NCBI RefSeq assembly: GCF_900119075.1
Contig: NZ_FPIP01000004.1
Location: 62,001 to 126,000 of the forward strand
DNA: 64,000 bases
Origin: Ruminococcus flavefaciens
GTDB taxonomy: Bacteria > Bacillota > Clostridia > Oscillospirales > Ruminococcaceae
Direction of reading: 5' to 3'
Shown: in pieces, positions 24,674-34,101 of the stretch
Layout of the letters: the number at the start of each line of letters is the position of its first letter
Position numbering within the stretch: position 1 is the stretch's first letter
Made by a program: the position numbers and the translations under genes
The notes under the pieces: generated by a model
Told to the model about the DNA's origin: nothing
Database searches by the model: none
The model's input: the letters and a program-made list of their open reading frames with translations, nothing else

Positions 24674-27600
24674 ATGGATAACTTTAGAGATGAAGCTCCA
24701 TACGAGCAGCAGGGACTTTACGATCCCAGATTTGAACATGATAACTGCGGCATTGGTGCTGTAGTAAATATCAAGGGAGAGCAGTCAAGATACGTAGTGG
24801 ACAGTGCTCTTACTATTGTTGAAAAGCTTGAGCACCGTGCAGGCAAGGACGCTGAGGGCAAAACAGGCGACGGCGTTGGCATTATGGTGCAGATGCCCTA
24901 CACCTTCTTTATAAGTGAAGCAGAAAAGCTCGGTCATGATATCGGCGGCGAGGGCGATTTCGGTGTGGGAATGTTCTTCTTCCCACAGAATGAAATGAAG
25001 CGCGGTCAGGCAATGAAGCTCTTTGAGCTCATTATAAAGAAGAACGGCATGGAATTCATCTGCTGGAGAGATGTTCCTGTATCTTCTGATATCCTCGGAC
25101 AGAAGGCGCTTGACAGTATGCCCTATATCATGCAGGCTTTTGTAAAGCGTCCAGAGAAATGTCCAAAAGGACTTGATTTTGACAGAAAGCTCTTTATTGC
25201 AAGACGTGAATTCGAGCATTCAAATGAAAACACCTATGTCTGCTCACTTTCCAGCCGTACTATTGTATATAAAGGTATGTTCCTCGTTGATGAGCTGAGA
25301 AAGTTTTACACAGACTTACAGAGCGAGGAATTCAAGTCTGCTATCGCTACAGTTCATTCACGTTTTTCAACAAATACCAATCCGAGCTGGCAGAAGGCTC
25401 ACCCAAACCGCTTTATCGTCCACAACGGCGAGATAAATACTATCACAGGCAATGCCGATAAAATGCTTGCACGTGAAGAGAGCATGACCTGTGAAGCTCT
25501 GAAAAGCGATATGTACAAAATACTTCCTGCTATAAATGTAAACGGTTCGGACTCAGCAAGACTGGACAACGCCCTTGAATTTATGGTAATGTCGGGAATG
25601 CCACTTCCTCTTGCAGTCATGATAACCATTCCCGAGCCATGGAAGAATGACAAGACCATTTCCAAGTCAAAATACGACCTTTATCAGTACTACGCTACCA
25701 TGATGGAGCCATGGGACGGACCTGCTTCCATCATTTTCTCAGACGGTGAGGTAATGGGAGCTGTTCTTGACAGAAACGGTCTCCGTCCGTCAAGATACTG
25801 CGTAACAAGCGATGGTTTCCTTATTCTTTCTTCGGAAACAGGCTGTATTGATATAGCTCCCGAAAAGATAATCAAAAAGGACAGACTCCGTCCCGGCAAG
25901 ATGCTCCTTGCTGATACAAAGCAGGGACGTATCATCGAGGACGATGAGATAAAGAGCACATATGCTTCACGCCAGCCCTACGGTGAGTGGCTGGACGCTA
26001 ACCTTGTACGTCTTCACGATCTTCATATCCCGAACAAGGGCGTTGAGACTTACTCGTCAGACCAGCTTGCGAAGCTTCAGAAGGCATTCGGCTATTCATA
26101 CGAAGATATACGTACAAGTATTCTTCCAATGGCTGAAAAAGGCGGAGAGCCTATCGCATCTATGGGCAGCGATATTCCGCTTCCCCCTCTTGACAAGCAG
26201 TCGCCTCCGCTGTTCAACTACTTCCGTCAGCTCTTTGCGCAGGTAACGAATCCTCCTTTTGACGCTATCCGTGAGGAAGTCGTAACAGATACCAGCGTTT
26301 ACATCGGCAAGGACGGCAATATCCTCGAGGAACGCCCCGAGAACTGCCACGTTCTCAAGATAGAGAATCCTATCCTTACAGAGACTGATATGCTCAAGAT
26401 AAAGGCTCTGAACAGAGACGGTTTGAAAAGTGCAGTTATTCCTATCACATATTATGTAGGAACATCACTGGAAAAGGCTGTAGAGCGCCTGTTTATCGAA
26501 GCTGACAAGGCTTACCGCGACGGAGCTTCTATACTGATACTCTCTGACCGCGGCGTTGACGAGTTCCACTGCCCGATACCGTCTCTCCTTGCAGTTGCAG
26601 CTCTCCAGCAGCACCTTGTTTCCACGAAAAAGCGCACAGCAGTTGCAATGATACTTGAATCCGCAGAGCCCCGTGAGGTACATCATTTTGCAGCACTTCT
26701 CGGCTATGGTGCCTGCGCAGTCAATCCTTATCTTGCACATGAGACTATCCGCTCTCTCATTGAGGACGGCACACTTGACAAGGACTTCTACGCAGCAGAG
26801 GACGACTACAACAGCGCTATTCTCCACGGTATCGTCAAGATAGCTTCAAAAATGGGTATCTCCACTATCCAGTCCTATCAGGGCAGCAAGCTCTTTGAAG
26901 CAGTCGGTATCTCAAAGGAGCTTATCGACAGCTATTTTGCAGGAACAGTCAGCCGTATCGGCGGCATTGGTCTCAGCGATATAAGCAAGCGCACAGAGAA
27001 GCTCCACACAGCAGCATTCGATCCCCTCGGACTTACTGTGAATGCAAATATCGGCAGCGCAGGCAGCCACAAGCTCCGCAGCGGCAAGTCAGACCACCTT
27101 TACACTCCCGAGACCATACATCTGCTCCAGCAGGCAGCATGGACGGGAAATTACAATACCTTCAAGGCATACACCGCAGCTATCACACGTGAGGACAACG
27201 AGCTCACCCTCAGAAGTCTCCTTGACTTCAACTATCCAGAGGACGGCGGTATCGCCATTGACGAGGTAGAGTCCGTTGAGAGTATCTGCAAGCGCTTCAA
27301 GACAGGCGCTATGTCCTACGGTTCTATTTCGCAGGAAGCTCACGAGTGCATGGCTATGGCTATGAACAGTATTGGCGGCAAGTCCAACAGCGGTGAGGGC
27401 GGCGAAAGCCCCGAGAGACTGAAATCTGATAAGTGCTCCGCTATCAAGCAGGTAGCATCTGGACGTTTCGGCGTAACAAGCGAATACCTTGTTTCCGCAC
27501 AGGAGATACAGATAAAAATGGCACAGGGTGCAAAGCCCGGCGAGGGCGGTCATCTGCCGTCAGGCAAGGTATATCCTTGGATAGCAAAGACTCGTCATTC

Positions 27601-29209
27601 AACCGCAGGCGTGGGACTTATCTCGCCTCCGCCTCACCATGATATCTACTCTATCGAGGACCTTGCACAGCTCATCTATGACCTGAAAAATGCCAACGAC
27701 AAGGCTCGTATCTCAGTAAAGCTCGTATCGGAAGCAGGCGTCGGAACAGTTGCAGCAGGCGTTGCAAAGGCAGGCGCACAGGTAATTCTCATTTCGGGAT
27801 ATGACGGCGGTACAGGAGCAGCTCCAAAGAGCTCTATCTACAACGCAGGACTTCCATGGGAGCTCGGACTTGCAGAGGCACATCAGACTCTCATGCTCAA
27901 CGGTCTCCGTTCAAGAGTCCGTATCGAGACTGACGGAAAGCTCATGACAGGACGCGACGTTCTTGTAGCGGCACTTCTCGGCGCTGAGGAATTCGGCTTT
28001 GCAACAGCTCCGCTGGTAACAATGGGCTGCGTAATGATGAGAGTCTGCAACCTTGATACCTGCCCGATGGGCATAGCAACTCAGAATCCCGAGCTCCGCA
28101 AGCGTTTCCGCGGCAAGCCCGAGTACATCGTGAACTTCATGCACTTTATCGCGCAGGAGCTCCGCGAGTACATGGCTAAGCTTGGAATACGCACAGTTGA
28201 CGAGCTTGTGGGACGTACAGACCTTCTGAAAACAAAGGCAAGCGCAGCTGAAAACAACATAGATTTCGCAAATATCCTTGCAAATGATCAGACAACCGAA
28301 AAAACTCACTTCGATCCTGCAGATATTTTTGATTTTGAGCTTGACAGCACCATAGACAGACGTGTTATAATAAAGAAGTTAGGAGCTGCACTGAAAAACG
28401 GTACTTCCAAGAGCATTTCCATTGACGTTGTGAACACAGACCGCTCTGTGGGAACACTTACAGGTGCTGAAATTACCCGTATCCACGGCGAAAACGTTCT
28501 TGCTGACGACACATTCACAGTAAAATGTACAGGCAGCGGCGGACAGTCCTTCGGCGCATTTATTCCTAAGGGACTTACACTGGAGCTCAGCGGCGACAGC
28601 AACGACTACTTCGGCAAGGGACTTTCGGGCGGAAAGCTTGTGCTTTCACCTCCGAAAAACTCAGCATTCAAGGCTGACGAGAACATCATCGTCGGAAACG
28701 TTGCACTTTACGGTGCGACCTCGGGCAAGGCGTTCATCAGCGGTATCGCAGGCGAGCGCTTCTGCGTAAGAAACTCGGGAGCTATCGCTGTCTGTGAGGG
28801 CGTGGGCGACCACGGCTGCGAGTACATGACAGGCGGACGCGCTGTTATCCTCGGCGGCACAGGCAAGAACTTTGCCGCAGGTATGTCGGGCGGAATCGCA
28901 TATGTTCTTGACGAGAACCACGACCTCTACACCCGTCTCAACAAGGCTCTTGTATCCCTCGAGTCAGTTGAAAACGAAGTCGATATCACAGAGCTTAAGA
29001 CTATTATCACAGAGCACGCAGAAGCTACAGGCTCCGAAAAGGCGAAGGCTATACTTGCAGAATTTGAGCGCTATCTGCCATGCTTCAAGAAGATAATCCC
29101 GCATGATTACGCAAAGATACAGAAAACAGTCAGGTCTCTTGAGCTGTCAGGAGTACCCCATGAAAAGGCTGAGATAGAAGCCTTTGAGCTTATCAGAAAG
29201 GAGGCGTGA
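24674..29209 (+). CDS. gltB: Glutamate synthase (GOGAT), large subunit
   Basis: 1511 residues from the ATG at 24674. The longer frame from 24566 would translate the leader terminator and is rejected. The glutaminase domain nucleophile is the Cys of 'HDNCGIGAVVNI', normally exposed by removal of the propeptide (about 20 residues here). The synthase domain follows ('GAMSYGSISQEAHECMAMAMNSIGGKSNSGEGGE', FMN-binding) with the 3Fe-4S cysteines in 'MMRVCNLDTCPMGIATQ', and the C-terminal beta-helix with G-x-x-x-G repeats ('GQSFGAFIPKGL', 'GDHGCEYMTGGRAVILGGTGKNFAAGMSGG'). It produces glutamate from glutamine and 2-oxoglutarate with the GltD partner coded 3 bases downstream. Confidence 0.96.
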   Translation: MDNFRDEAPYEQQGLYDPRFEHDNCGIGAVVNIKGEQSRYVVDSALTIVEKLEHRAGKDAEGKTGDGVGIMVQMPYTFFISEAEKLGHDIGGEGDFGVGMFFFPQNEMKRGQAMKLFELIIKKNGMEFICWRDVPVSSDILGQKALDSMPYIMQAFVKRPEKCPKGLDFDRKLFIARREFEHSNENTYVCSLSSRTIVYKGMFLVDELRKFYTDLQSEEFKSAIATVHSRFSTNTNPSWQKAHPNRFIVHNGEINTITGNADKMLAREESMTCEALKSDMYKILPAINVNGSDSARLDNALEFMVMSGMPLPLAVMITIPEPWKNDKTISKSKYDLYQYYATMMEPWDGPASIIFSDGEVMGAVLDRNGLRPSRYCVTSDGFLILSSETGCIDIAPEKIIKKDRLRPGKMLLADTKQGRIIEDDEIKSTYASRQPYGEWLDANLVRLHDLHIPNKGVETYSSDQLAKLQKAFGYSYEDIRTSILPMAEKGGEPIASMGSDIPLPPLDKQSPPLFNYFRQLFAQVTNPPFDAIREEVVTDTSVYIGKDGNILEERPENCHVLKIENPILTETDMLKIKALNRDGLKSAVIPITYYVGTSLEKAVERLFIEADKAYRDGASILILSDRGVDEFHCPIPSLLAVAALQQHLVSTKKRTAVAMILESAEPREVHHFAALLGYGACAVNPYLAHETIRSLIEDGTLDKDFYAAEDDYNSAILHGIVKIASKMGISTIQSYQGSKLFEAVGISKELIDSYFAGTVSRIGGIGLSDISKRTEKLHTAAFDPLGLTVNANIGSAGSHKLRSGKSDHLYTPETIHLLQQAAWTGNYNTFKAYTAAITREDNELTLRSLLDFNYPEDGGIAIDEVESVESICKRFKTGAMSYGSISQEAHECMAMAMNSIGGKSNSGEGGESPERLKSDKCSAIKQVASGRFGVTSEYLVSAQEIQIKMAQGAKPGEGGHLPSGKVYPWIAKTRHSTAGVGLISPPPHHDIYSIEDLAQLIYDLKNANDKARISVKLVSEAGVGTVAAGVAKAGAQVILISGYDGGTGAAPKSSIYNAGLPWELGLAEAHQTLMLNGLRSRVRIETDGKLMTGRDVLVAALLGAEEFGFATAPLVTMGCVMMRVCNLDTCPMGIATQNPELRKRFRGKPEYIVNFMHFIAQELREYMAKLGIRTVDELVGRTDLLKTKASAAENNIDFANILANDQTTEKTHFDPADIFDFELDSTIDRRVIIKKLGAALKNGTSKSISIDVVNTDRSVGTLTGAEITRIHGENVLADDTFTVKCTGSGGQSFGAFIPKGLTLELSGDSNDYFGKGLSGGKLVLSPPKNSAFKADENIIVGNVALYGATSGKAFISGIAGERFCVRNSGAIAVCEGVGDHGCEYMTGGRAVILGGTGKNFAAGMSGGIAYVLDENHDLYTRLNKALVSLESVENEVDITELKTIITEHAEATGSEKAKAILAEFERYLPCFKKIIPHDYAKIQKTVRSLELSGVPHEKAEIEAFELIRKEA

Positions 29210-29212
29210 GCC

Positions 29213-30700
29213 ATGGGAAAAGCAACAGGATTTCTTGAATATACAAGAACAGAAGCAGCTGCAAAGGAGCCGCTGGAGCGAATCAAGGACTTTAACGAGT
29301 TTCACGTGCCGCTCAGCGATGAGCAGCGCAAAATACAGGCTTCACGCTGTATGGACTGCGGAGTACCGTTCTGTCAGAACGGAAAAATGCTCTGCGGAAT
29401 GGTTTCGGGCTGTCCGCTGAACAACCTCATTCCCGAATGGAACGACCTCATTTATCACGGACAGAAGGAGCAGGCGCTGAGCCGTCTGCTGATGACAAAC
29501 AACTTCCCCGAGTTCACATCGAGGGTATGTCCCGCACTTTGTGAAAAGGCTTGTATCTGCGGAGTTTACGACAGTCCCGTTACCGTAAAGGAAAACGAGA
29601 ATTCTATCATCGAGTACGGTTTTGAGAGCGGACTTATCAAGCCTCAGCCGCCGATAGTTCGCAGCGGCAAGCGTGTCGCAGTTATCGGTTCAGGTCCTTC
29701 GGGACTTGCCGCTGCTGATACTCTCAATAAGCGCGGTCACAGCGTTACTGTGTTTGAGCGCTCCGACAGAGTGGGCGGACTTCTCATGTACGGTATACCA
29801 AACATGAAGCTGGAAAAGCACATAATCGAGCGCCGTGCCGAGCTCATGAGAGCAGAGGGCGTGGAGTTCGCAGTAAATTCAAATGTTGGCGATAACATCT
29901 CCGCAGAGGATATAAAGAGCGGCTTTGACGCTGTTGTACTTGCCTGCGGTTCGTCAAATCCCCGTGATATCAAGGCTGAGGGACGTGACGCAGAGGGCAT
30001 TTACTTCGCAGTTGATTTCCTCAGGGCTACTACAAAGAGCCTGCTTGATTCAGAGCTGACTGACGGCAAATACATTTCCGCAAAGGGCAAAAATGTGGTC
30101 ATCATCGGCGGCGGTGACACAGGAAATGACTGTGTCGGTACTTCTGTCCGCCACGGCTGCAAGTCTGTTACACAGCTTGAAATGATGCCTAAGCTTCCCG
30201 ACGAGAGAGCCGAGAACAATCCATTCCCACAGTACCCGAGAGTCTGCAAGACTGACTACGGTCAGGAGGAGGCTATCGCGGTATTCGGTCACGATCCGAG
30301 AATCTACTGTACCACCGTCAAGGAGTTCATCAAGGACGAAAAGGGAGCATTATCGGCAGTAAAGACTGTAAAGCTGGAGTTCGTACAGGACGAGACAAGC
30401 GGCAGAAGAGTTCCCAAGGAGATAGCAGGCAGCGAGGAGATACTTCCATGTGAGCTGTGCCTTATCGCCGCAGGATTTTTAGGCTGTCAGAGCTACGTTG
30501 CCGAGGCTTTCGGCGTAGAGCTGGATCAGCGCACCAATGTTAAAACTGCTCCTAACTATCATAAGACAAACGTTGAAAAGGTATTCACCGCAGGCGATAT
30601 GCACATCGGACAGTCGCTGGTAGTACGCGCTATACGCGAGGGACGTGACGCCGCCGCCGAGGTTGACGAATACCTTATGGGATACACCAATCTGAAATAA
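29213..30700 (+). CDS. gltD: Glutamate synthase, small (NADPH/FAD) subunit
   Basis: 495 residues. Two [4Fe-4S] sites come from cysteines in 'CMDCGVPFCQ', 'MVSGCPLNN', 'CPALCEKACICG'. FAD binding: 'VAVIGSGPSGLAAADTLNKRGHSVTVFERSDRVGGLLMYGIP'. NADPH binding: 'NVVIIGGGDTGNDCVGT'. The final FAD motif is 'VFTAGDMHIGQSLVVRAIREGRDAA'. It supplies electrons to GltB. RBS AAAGGAGG lies over the gltB stop. Confidence 0.96.
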   Translation: MGKATGFLEYTRTEAAAKEPLERIKDFNEFHVPLSDEQRKIQASRCMDCGVPFCQNGKMLCGMVSGCPLNNLIPEWNDLIYHGQKEQALSRLLMTNNFPEFTSRVCPALCEKACICGVYDSPVTVKENENSIIEYGFESGLIKPQPPIVRSGKRVAVIGSGPSGLAAADTLNKRGHSVTVFERSDRVGGLLMYGIPNMKLEKHIIERRAELMRAEGVEFAVNSNVGDNISAEDIKSGFDAVVLACGSSNPRDIKAEGRDAEGIYFAVDFLRATTKSLLDSELTDGKYISAKGKNVVIIGGGDTGNDCVGTSVRHGCKSVTQLEMMPKLPDERAENNPFPQYPRVCKTDYGQEEAIAVFGHDPRIYCTTVKEFIKDEKGALSAVKTVKLEFVQDETSGRRVPKEIAGSEEILPCELCLIAAGFLGCQSYVAEAFGVELDQRTNVKTAPNYHKTNVEKVFTAGDMHIGQSLVVRAIREGRDAAAEVDEYLMGYTNLK

Positions 30701-30711
30701 AGGAGAACGAT

Positions 30712-31989
30712 ATGATCTATTCAGAAAATGAGATCTTACAGTATATCGAGGAAAACGACGTTAAGTTCGTGAAGCTGACCTTCTGCGACCTTCGCGGCAG
30801 ACTTAAAAACATATCCATTCTTTCATCTGAGCTGGCGGTAACATTCGAGCGCGGACTGCGCATTGCCGCAAAGAAGATAGCAGGCTTTGAAGCCGCAAAG
30901 GGCAGGGATCTTTTCCTGTTCCCTGACGCTCAGACCATGACAGTTCTGCCGTGGAGACCTCAGCAGGGACGTGTTATCCGTATGTTCTGCTATATCAGAT
31001 ACAAGGACGGCACTCCCTTTGAGGGCGACAGCCGCTATTTCCTCAAAAAGGCTATGAAATCAGCTGTTTCGGCAGGCTACTGCTTCCGCTTCGGTACTTC
31101 CTGCGAGTTCACATTGTTTCTGAAAGATGAAAACGGACTCCCTACAAAAACTCCTCATGATTTTGCAGGCTACTGCGATACCGCGCCTGACGACAAGGGC
31201 GAGAATATCCGCCGTGACGTGTGTCTGACCTTGGAGCAGATGGGCATTCAGCCTGTTTCATCACGTCACGAGAGCGGCTGCGGACAGCATGAGATAGACT
31301 TTAATTCCTCCTCTGCGCTGAAAGCTGCTGACACATTTCTCAGCTTCAAATCCGCTGTAAAATCCGTAGCCGAAACTCACGGAGTTCATGCAAGCTTCAT
31401 GCCGAAGCCTCTGAAGGACGACTGCGGAAACGGTATGCATATAAGCTTCACTGTTTTCCCTGACAGCGATTTTCTTGAGGAACACGCTGCCGAGTGCGGA
31501 GACATGGTAAAGAGCGCTGCCGCAGGTGTTATGCAGCATATCCGCGAGTTCACGATGTTTACCAACAGTACGGTCAATTCCTACGAAAGACTGGGAGAGT
31601 TCACGGCTCCCCGTGATGTGATCTGGTCTGACGAGGAGGGCTCACAGCTTATCCGTATGTCGCCCGACAGTGATGATGTTACCATTGAACTGAGAGCTCC
31701 CGACTGCGTCTGCGATCCCTATTTTGTACTGGGACTTATGATATATTCCGCAATGGAGGGCATAGCCTCGGGAGCAAAGCTCCCCAAGAAAAACAGCGGT
31801 AAGGAGCGCCTTCCCGAAACTCTTGAAGAAGCGGCTGATATCGCTGAAAAGTCTGAGTTCCTGAAAAAATATATACCTGAGAATACACTTGAAGTCCTTA
31901 TAAATAACAGCCGCGAGGAGTGGAGGGAATATAACTCCGCCTTTGACAAGGACGCATTCGAGGACAAGAAATATTTCTGTTCGCTGTAA
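30712..31989 (+). CDS. Glutamine synthetase-like protein with missing catalytic residues
   Basis: 425 residues with the GSI fold: beta-grasp N-domain ('VKLTFCDLRGRLKNISI', 'DLFLFPDAQTMTVLPW') and catalytic domain ('RHESGCGQHEIDF', 'CGNGMHISFTVF', 'NSTVNSYERL'). Compared from memory with Bacillus GlnA, several key sites differ. The metal site GPEPEFFLF is FGTSCEFTLF (first Glu becomes Ser130). The flap GYEAP is GEFTAP (Glu to Thr298). NRSPLIRIP is EGSQLIRMS (catalytic Arg to Gly310). DGSSI is AAKKI. Metal residues Glu132, Glu187, Glu194 and His243 remain. It is probably not a normal GS and may be a ligase for another amine or a sensor. Neighbours are gltBD and an ANTAR gene. Confidence 0.85.
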   Translation: MIYSENEILQYIEENDVKFVKLTFCDLRGRLKNISILSSELAVTFERGLRIAAKKIAGFEAAKGRDLFLFPDAQTMTVLPWRPQQGRVIRMFCYIRYKDGTPFEGDSRYFLKKAMKSAVSAGYCFRFGTSCEFTLFLKDENGLPTKTPHDFAGYCDTAPDDKGENIRRDVCLTLEQMGIQPVSSRHESGCGQHEIDFNSSSALKAADTFLSFKSAVKSVAETHGVHASFMPKPLKDDCGNGMHISFTVFPDSDFLEEHAAECGDMVKSAAAGVMQHIREFTMFTNSTVNSYERLGEFTAPRDVIWSDEEGSQLIRMSPDSDDVTIELRAPDCVCDPYFVLGLMIYSAMEGIASGAKLPKKNSGKERLPETLEEAADIAEKSEFLKKYIPENTLEVLINNSREEWREYNSAFDKDAFEDKKYFCSL

Positions 31990-32001
31990 TGGAGGTTCAT
32001 T

Positions 32002-32583
32002 TTGGAAAAGATCCTTGTAGTTTCAAGTAATAAGAATGCTACTGAAACACTTCTTGATTTTCTCCGCGGATCGTTCAAATGCTCTCCAAAGATAGTCGAA
32101 TCGGCTTATCAGGCGAAAACTCATCTTGAATCCGATCTGCTGACAGAGCTTGTTATGATAAATTCGCCCCTCATGGACGAATCGGGAGTCGAATTTGCCG
32201 AGTATGTCACCGAAAATACCACGGCGAACTGCATACTTCTGATAAAAAGCGAAACTGCCGAAAAGATAAGCGAACGCGCAGAAAAAGCAGGAGTTATCAT
32301 TGTAGGCAAGCCCTTCAGCAGAACTATCCTGTATCAGATAGTAAGGACTGTGGACATTGCGGTGAACCGCTCCGCCGAGCTCTATCTCAGAAATGCCCGT
32401 TTAGAGGAAAAGATAAACGAGATACAGAGCATAGACAAGGCAAAGTTCATGCTCATGGAGTACAAGGGCATGACCGAGAGCGAGGCGCACGCCTATATCG
32501 AGCAGTACGCCATGAACAAGCGCAAAAAGAAGAGTATAGCCGCTCTTGCCATAATCGACAAGCTCAGCGAGCAGTATCTGTAG
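32002..32583 (+). CDS. ANTAR-domain antiterminator with pseudo-receiver domain
   Basis: 193 residues, TTG start with GGAGG 6 bases upstream. The N-terminal half folds like a receiver, but the expected acidic pair is missing ('LVVSSNKN'). The phospho-site region reads 'LVMINSPLMDESG', with Asn in place of the Asp. The Lys is kept ('VGKPFS'). Residues about 133-190 are an ANTAR RNA-binding domain ('LEEKINEIQSIDKAKFMLMEYKGMTESEAHAYIEQYAMNKRKKKSIAALAI'-like, with the conserved A-K-x-x-L-M and E-A-x-x-x-I-x-x-x-A-M pattern). ANTAR proteins prevent termination at leader hairpins, and related regulators (NasT, clostridial NitR) control nitrogen genes. The leader terminators of amt and gltB are natural candidates. 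Confidence 0.88.
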   Translation: MEKILVVSSNKNATETLLDFLRGSFKCSPKIVESAYQAKTHLESDLLTELVMINSPLMDESGVEFAEYVTENTTANCILLIKSETAEKISERAEKAGVIIVGKPFSRTILYQIVRTVDIAVNRSAELYLRNARLEEKINEIQSIDKAKFMLMEYKGMTESEAHAYIEQYAMNKRKKKSIAALAIIDKLSEQYL

Positions 32584-32592
32584 AGGTGCGAA

Positions 32593-34014
32593 ATGTTTGA
32601 CACGATACACGAAGAATGCGGAGTTTTCGGCATTTTCGAGAATAAAACAGCCAATGTTGCTGCTTCTGTATATTTTGGTCTGTACGCTCTTCAGCACAGA
32701 GGGCAGGAGAGCTGCGGCATAACGGTCTGCGACGACGGTGTGTTCCGTCATAAGCGTGCTGACGGACTTGTCTCAGAGGTTTTCACCCGTGAGGAGCTTG
32801 ACAAACTGGGCAGCGGCAATATGGCTGTCGGACACGTCCGCTATTCCACAACGGGCGGTCACAACCACAACAATATCCAGCCACTTGTTATCCGTCACAT
32901 CAAGGGCAATATGGCTCTTGTTCACAACGGCAACCTTGTCAATGCGGCGGAGCTCCGCCGTTCCTTTGAGATGTCGGGAGCTATATTCCACGGCACCTCT
33001 GATACCGAAGCCATAGCCTATTCAATAGTCCGTGAGCGTCTTACGACAAGCTCCACTGAGCAGGCTGTAGAGCGGGCAATGCCATTCATCAAGGGAGCGT
33101 ATTCATGCATACTTATGACGGCGACAAAGCTGATCGCATTCCGCGATCCCAACGGTTTCCGTCCGCTGTGCATAGGCAAGACTCATGACGGCGCATATGT
33201 TGCGGCTTCCGAGTCATGCGCCCTTGAAACAGTCGGTGCGGAGTTCATACGCGATGTTGAAGCAGGGGAGATAGTGGTCATCGATAAGGACGGACTGCGC
33301 TCTATAACCACCAACTGCGGAAACAAAAAGCATATCTGCATTTTCGAGTACATCTACTTTGCACGTCCCGATTCGGTCATCGAGGGAGTATCGGTACATC
33401 ACGCAAGGCTGAAAGCAGGGGAGCTTCTTGCAAAGCACAGTCCCGTTGAGGCTGATATTGTTATCGGAGTTCCCGATTCAGGACTTGACGCGGCTCTGGG
33501 CTATGCAAATGCCAGCGGCATACCCTACGGTATTGGCTTCATCAAGAATAAGTATATCGGACGAAGCTTCATTCAGCCCGACCAGAATCAGCGTGAGAAC
33601 GCCGTAAAGATAAAGCTGAACGCAGTCCGTGAGAGTGTTGAAGGCAAGCGTGTTATAATGATAGACGATTCGATAGTCCGCGGCACTACAAGTGCACGTA
33701 TAGTGCGGCTTCTCCGTGAAGCAGGGGCAAAAGAGGTACACGTCCGTATCTCGTCGCCGCCGTTCCTGCACTCCTGCTACTTCGGAACGGATATCGACTC
33801 CGAAGAGAATCTTATCGCAGGCAAGTGCAGTTCAACGGAAGAGATAGCGGAATATATCGGTGCAGACAGTCTCGGCTATCTGCCTGTAGAATGTCTCGGA
33901 GACCTTGTGGACAACAGGTTCGGCTGCTGCAAGGGCTGCTTCACAGGTGATTATCCTGTTGATACCTCAGGAGCAGGCTATAAGAATAAATTTGACGAAA
34001 AAATTCACAAGTAG
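32593..34014 (+). CDS. purF: Amidophosphoribosyltransferase
   Basis: 473 residues. It starts purine synthesis by transferring ammonia from glutamine to PRPP. A short propeptide ending 'HEECGVFGIF' exposes the catalytic Cys. The PRPP loop is 'VIMIDDSIVRGTTSARIVRLLREAGA'. The [4Fe-4S] cysteines of the Bacillus type are seen in 'LHSCYFGTD', 'LIAGKC' and 'RFGCCKGCFTGDYPV'. It follows the ANTAR gene by 9 bases and is likely in the gltB operon, unusual for purF, which normally sits in a pur cluster. Confidence 0.95.
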   Translation: MFDTIHEECGVFGIFENKTANVAASVYFGLYALQHRGQESCGITVCDDGVFRHKRADGLVSEVFTREELDKLGSGNMAVGHVRYSTTGGHNHNNIQPLVIRHIKGNMALVHNGNLVNAAELRRSFEMSGAIFHGTSDTEAIAYSIVRERLTTSSTEQAVERAMPFIKGAYSCILMTATKLIAFRDPNGFRPLCIGKTHDGAYVAASESCALETVGAEFIRDVEAGEIVVIDKDGLRSITTNCGNKKHICIFEYIYFARPDSVIEGVSVHHARLKAGELLAKHSPVEADIVIGVPDSGLDAALGYANASGIPYGIGFIKNKYIGRSFIQPDQNQRENAVKIKLNAVRESVEGKRVIMIDDSIVRGTTSARIVRLLREAGAKEVHVRISSPPFLHSCYFGTDIDSEENLIAGKCSSTEEIAEYIGADSLGYLPVECLGDLVDNRFGCCKGCFTGDYPVDTSGAGYKNKFDEKIHK

Positions 34015-34101
34015 CGGCTGATTTTATCCGCCCGTGTGTGGAAGTGCACATCAATGGCGATATGCACTTTATAAATTACCTATTATTCGGAGGAAAATAC
34101 T

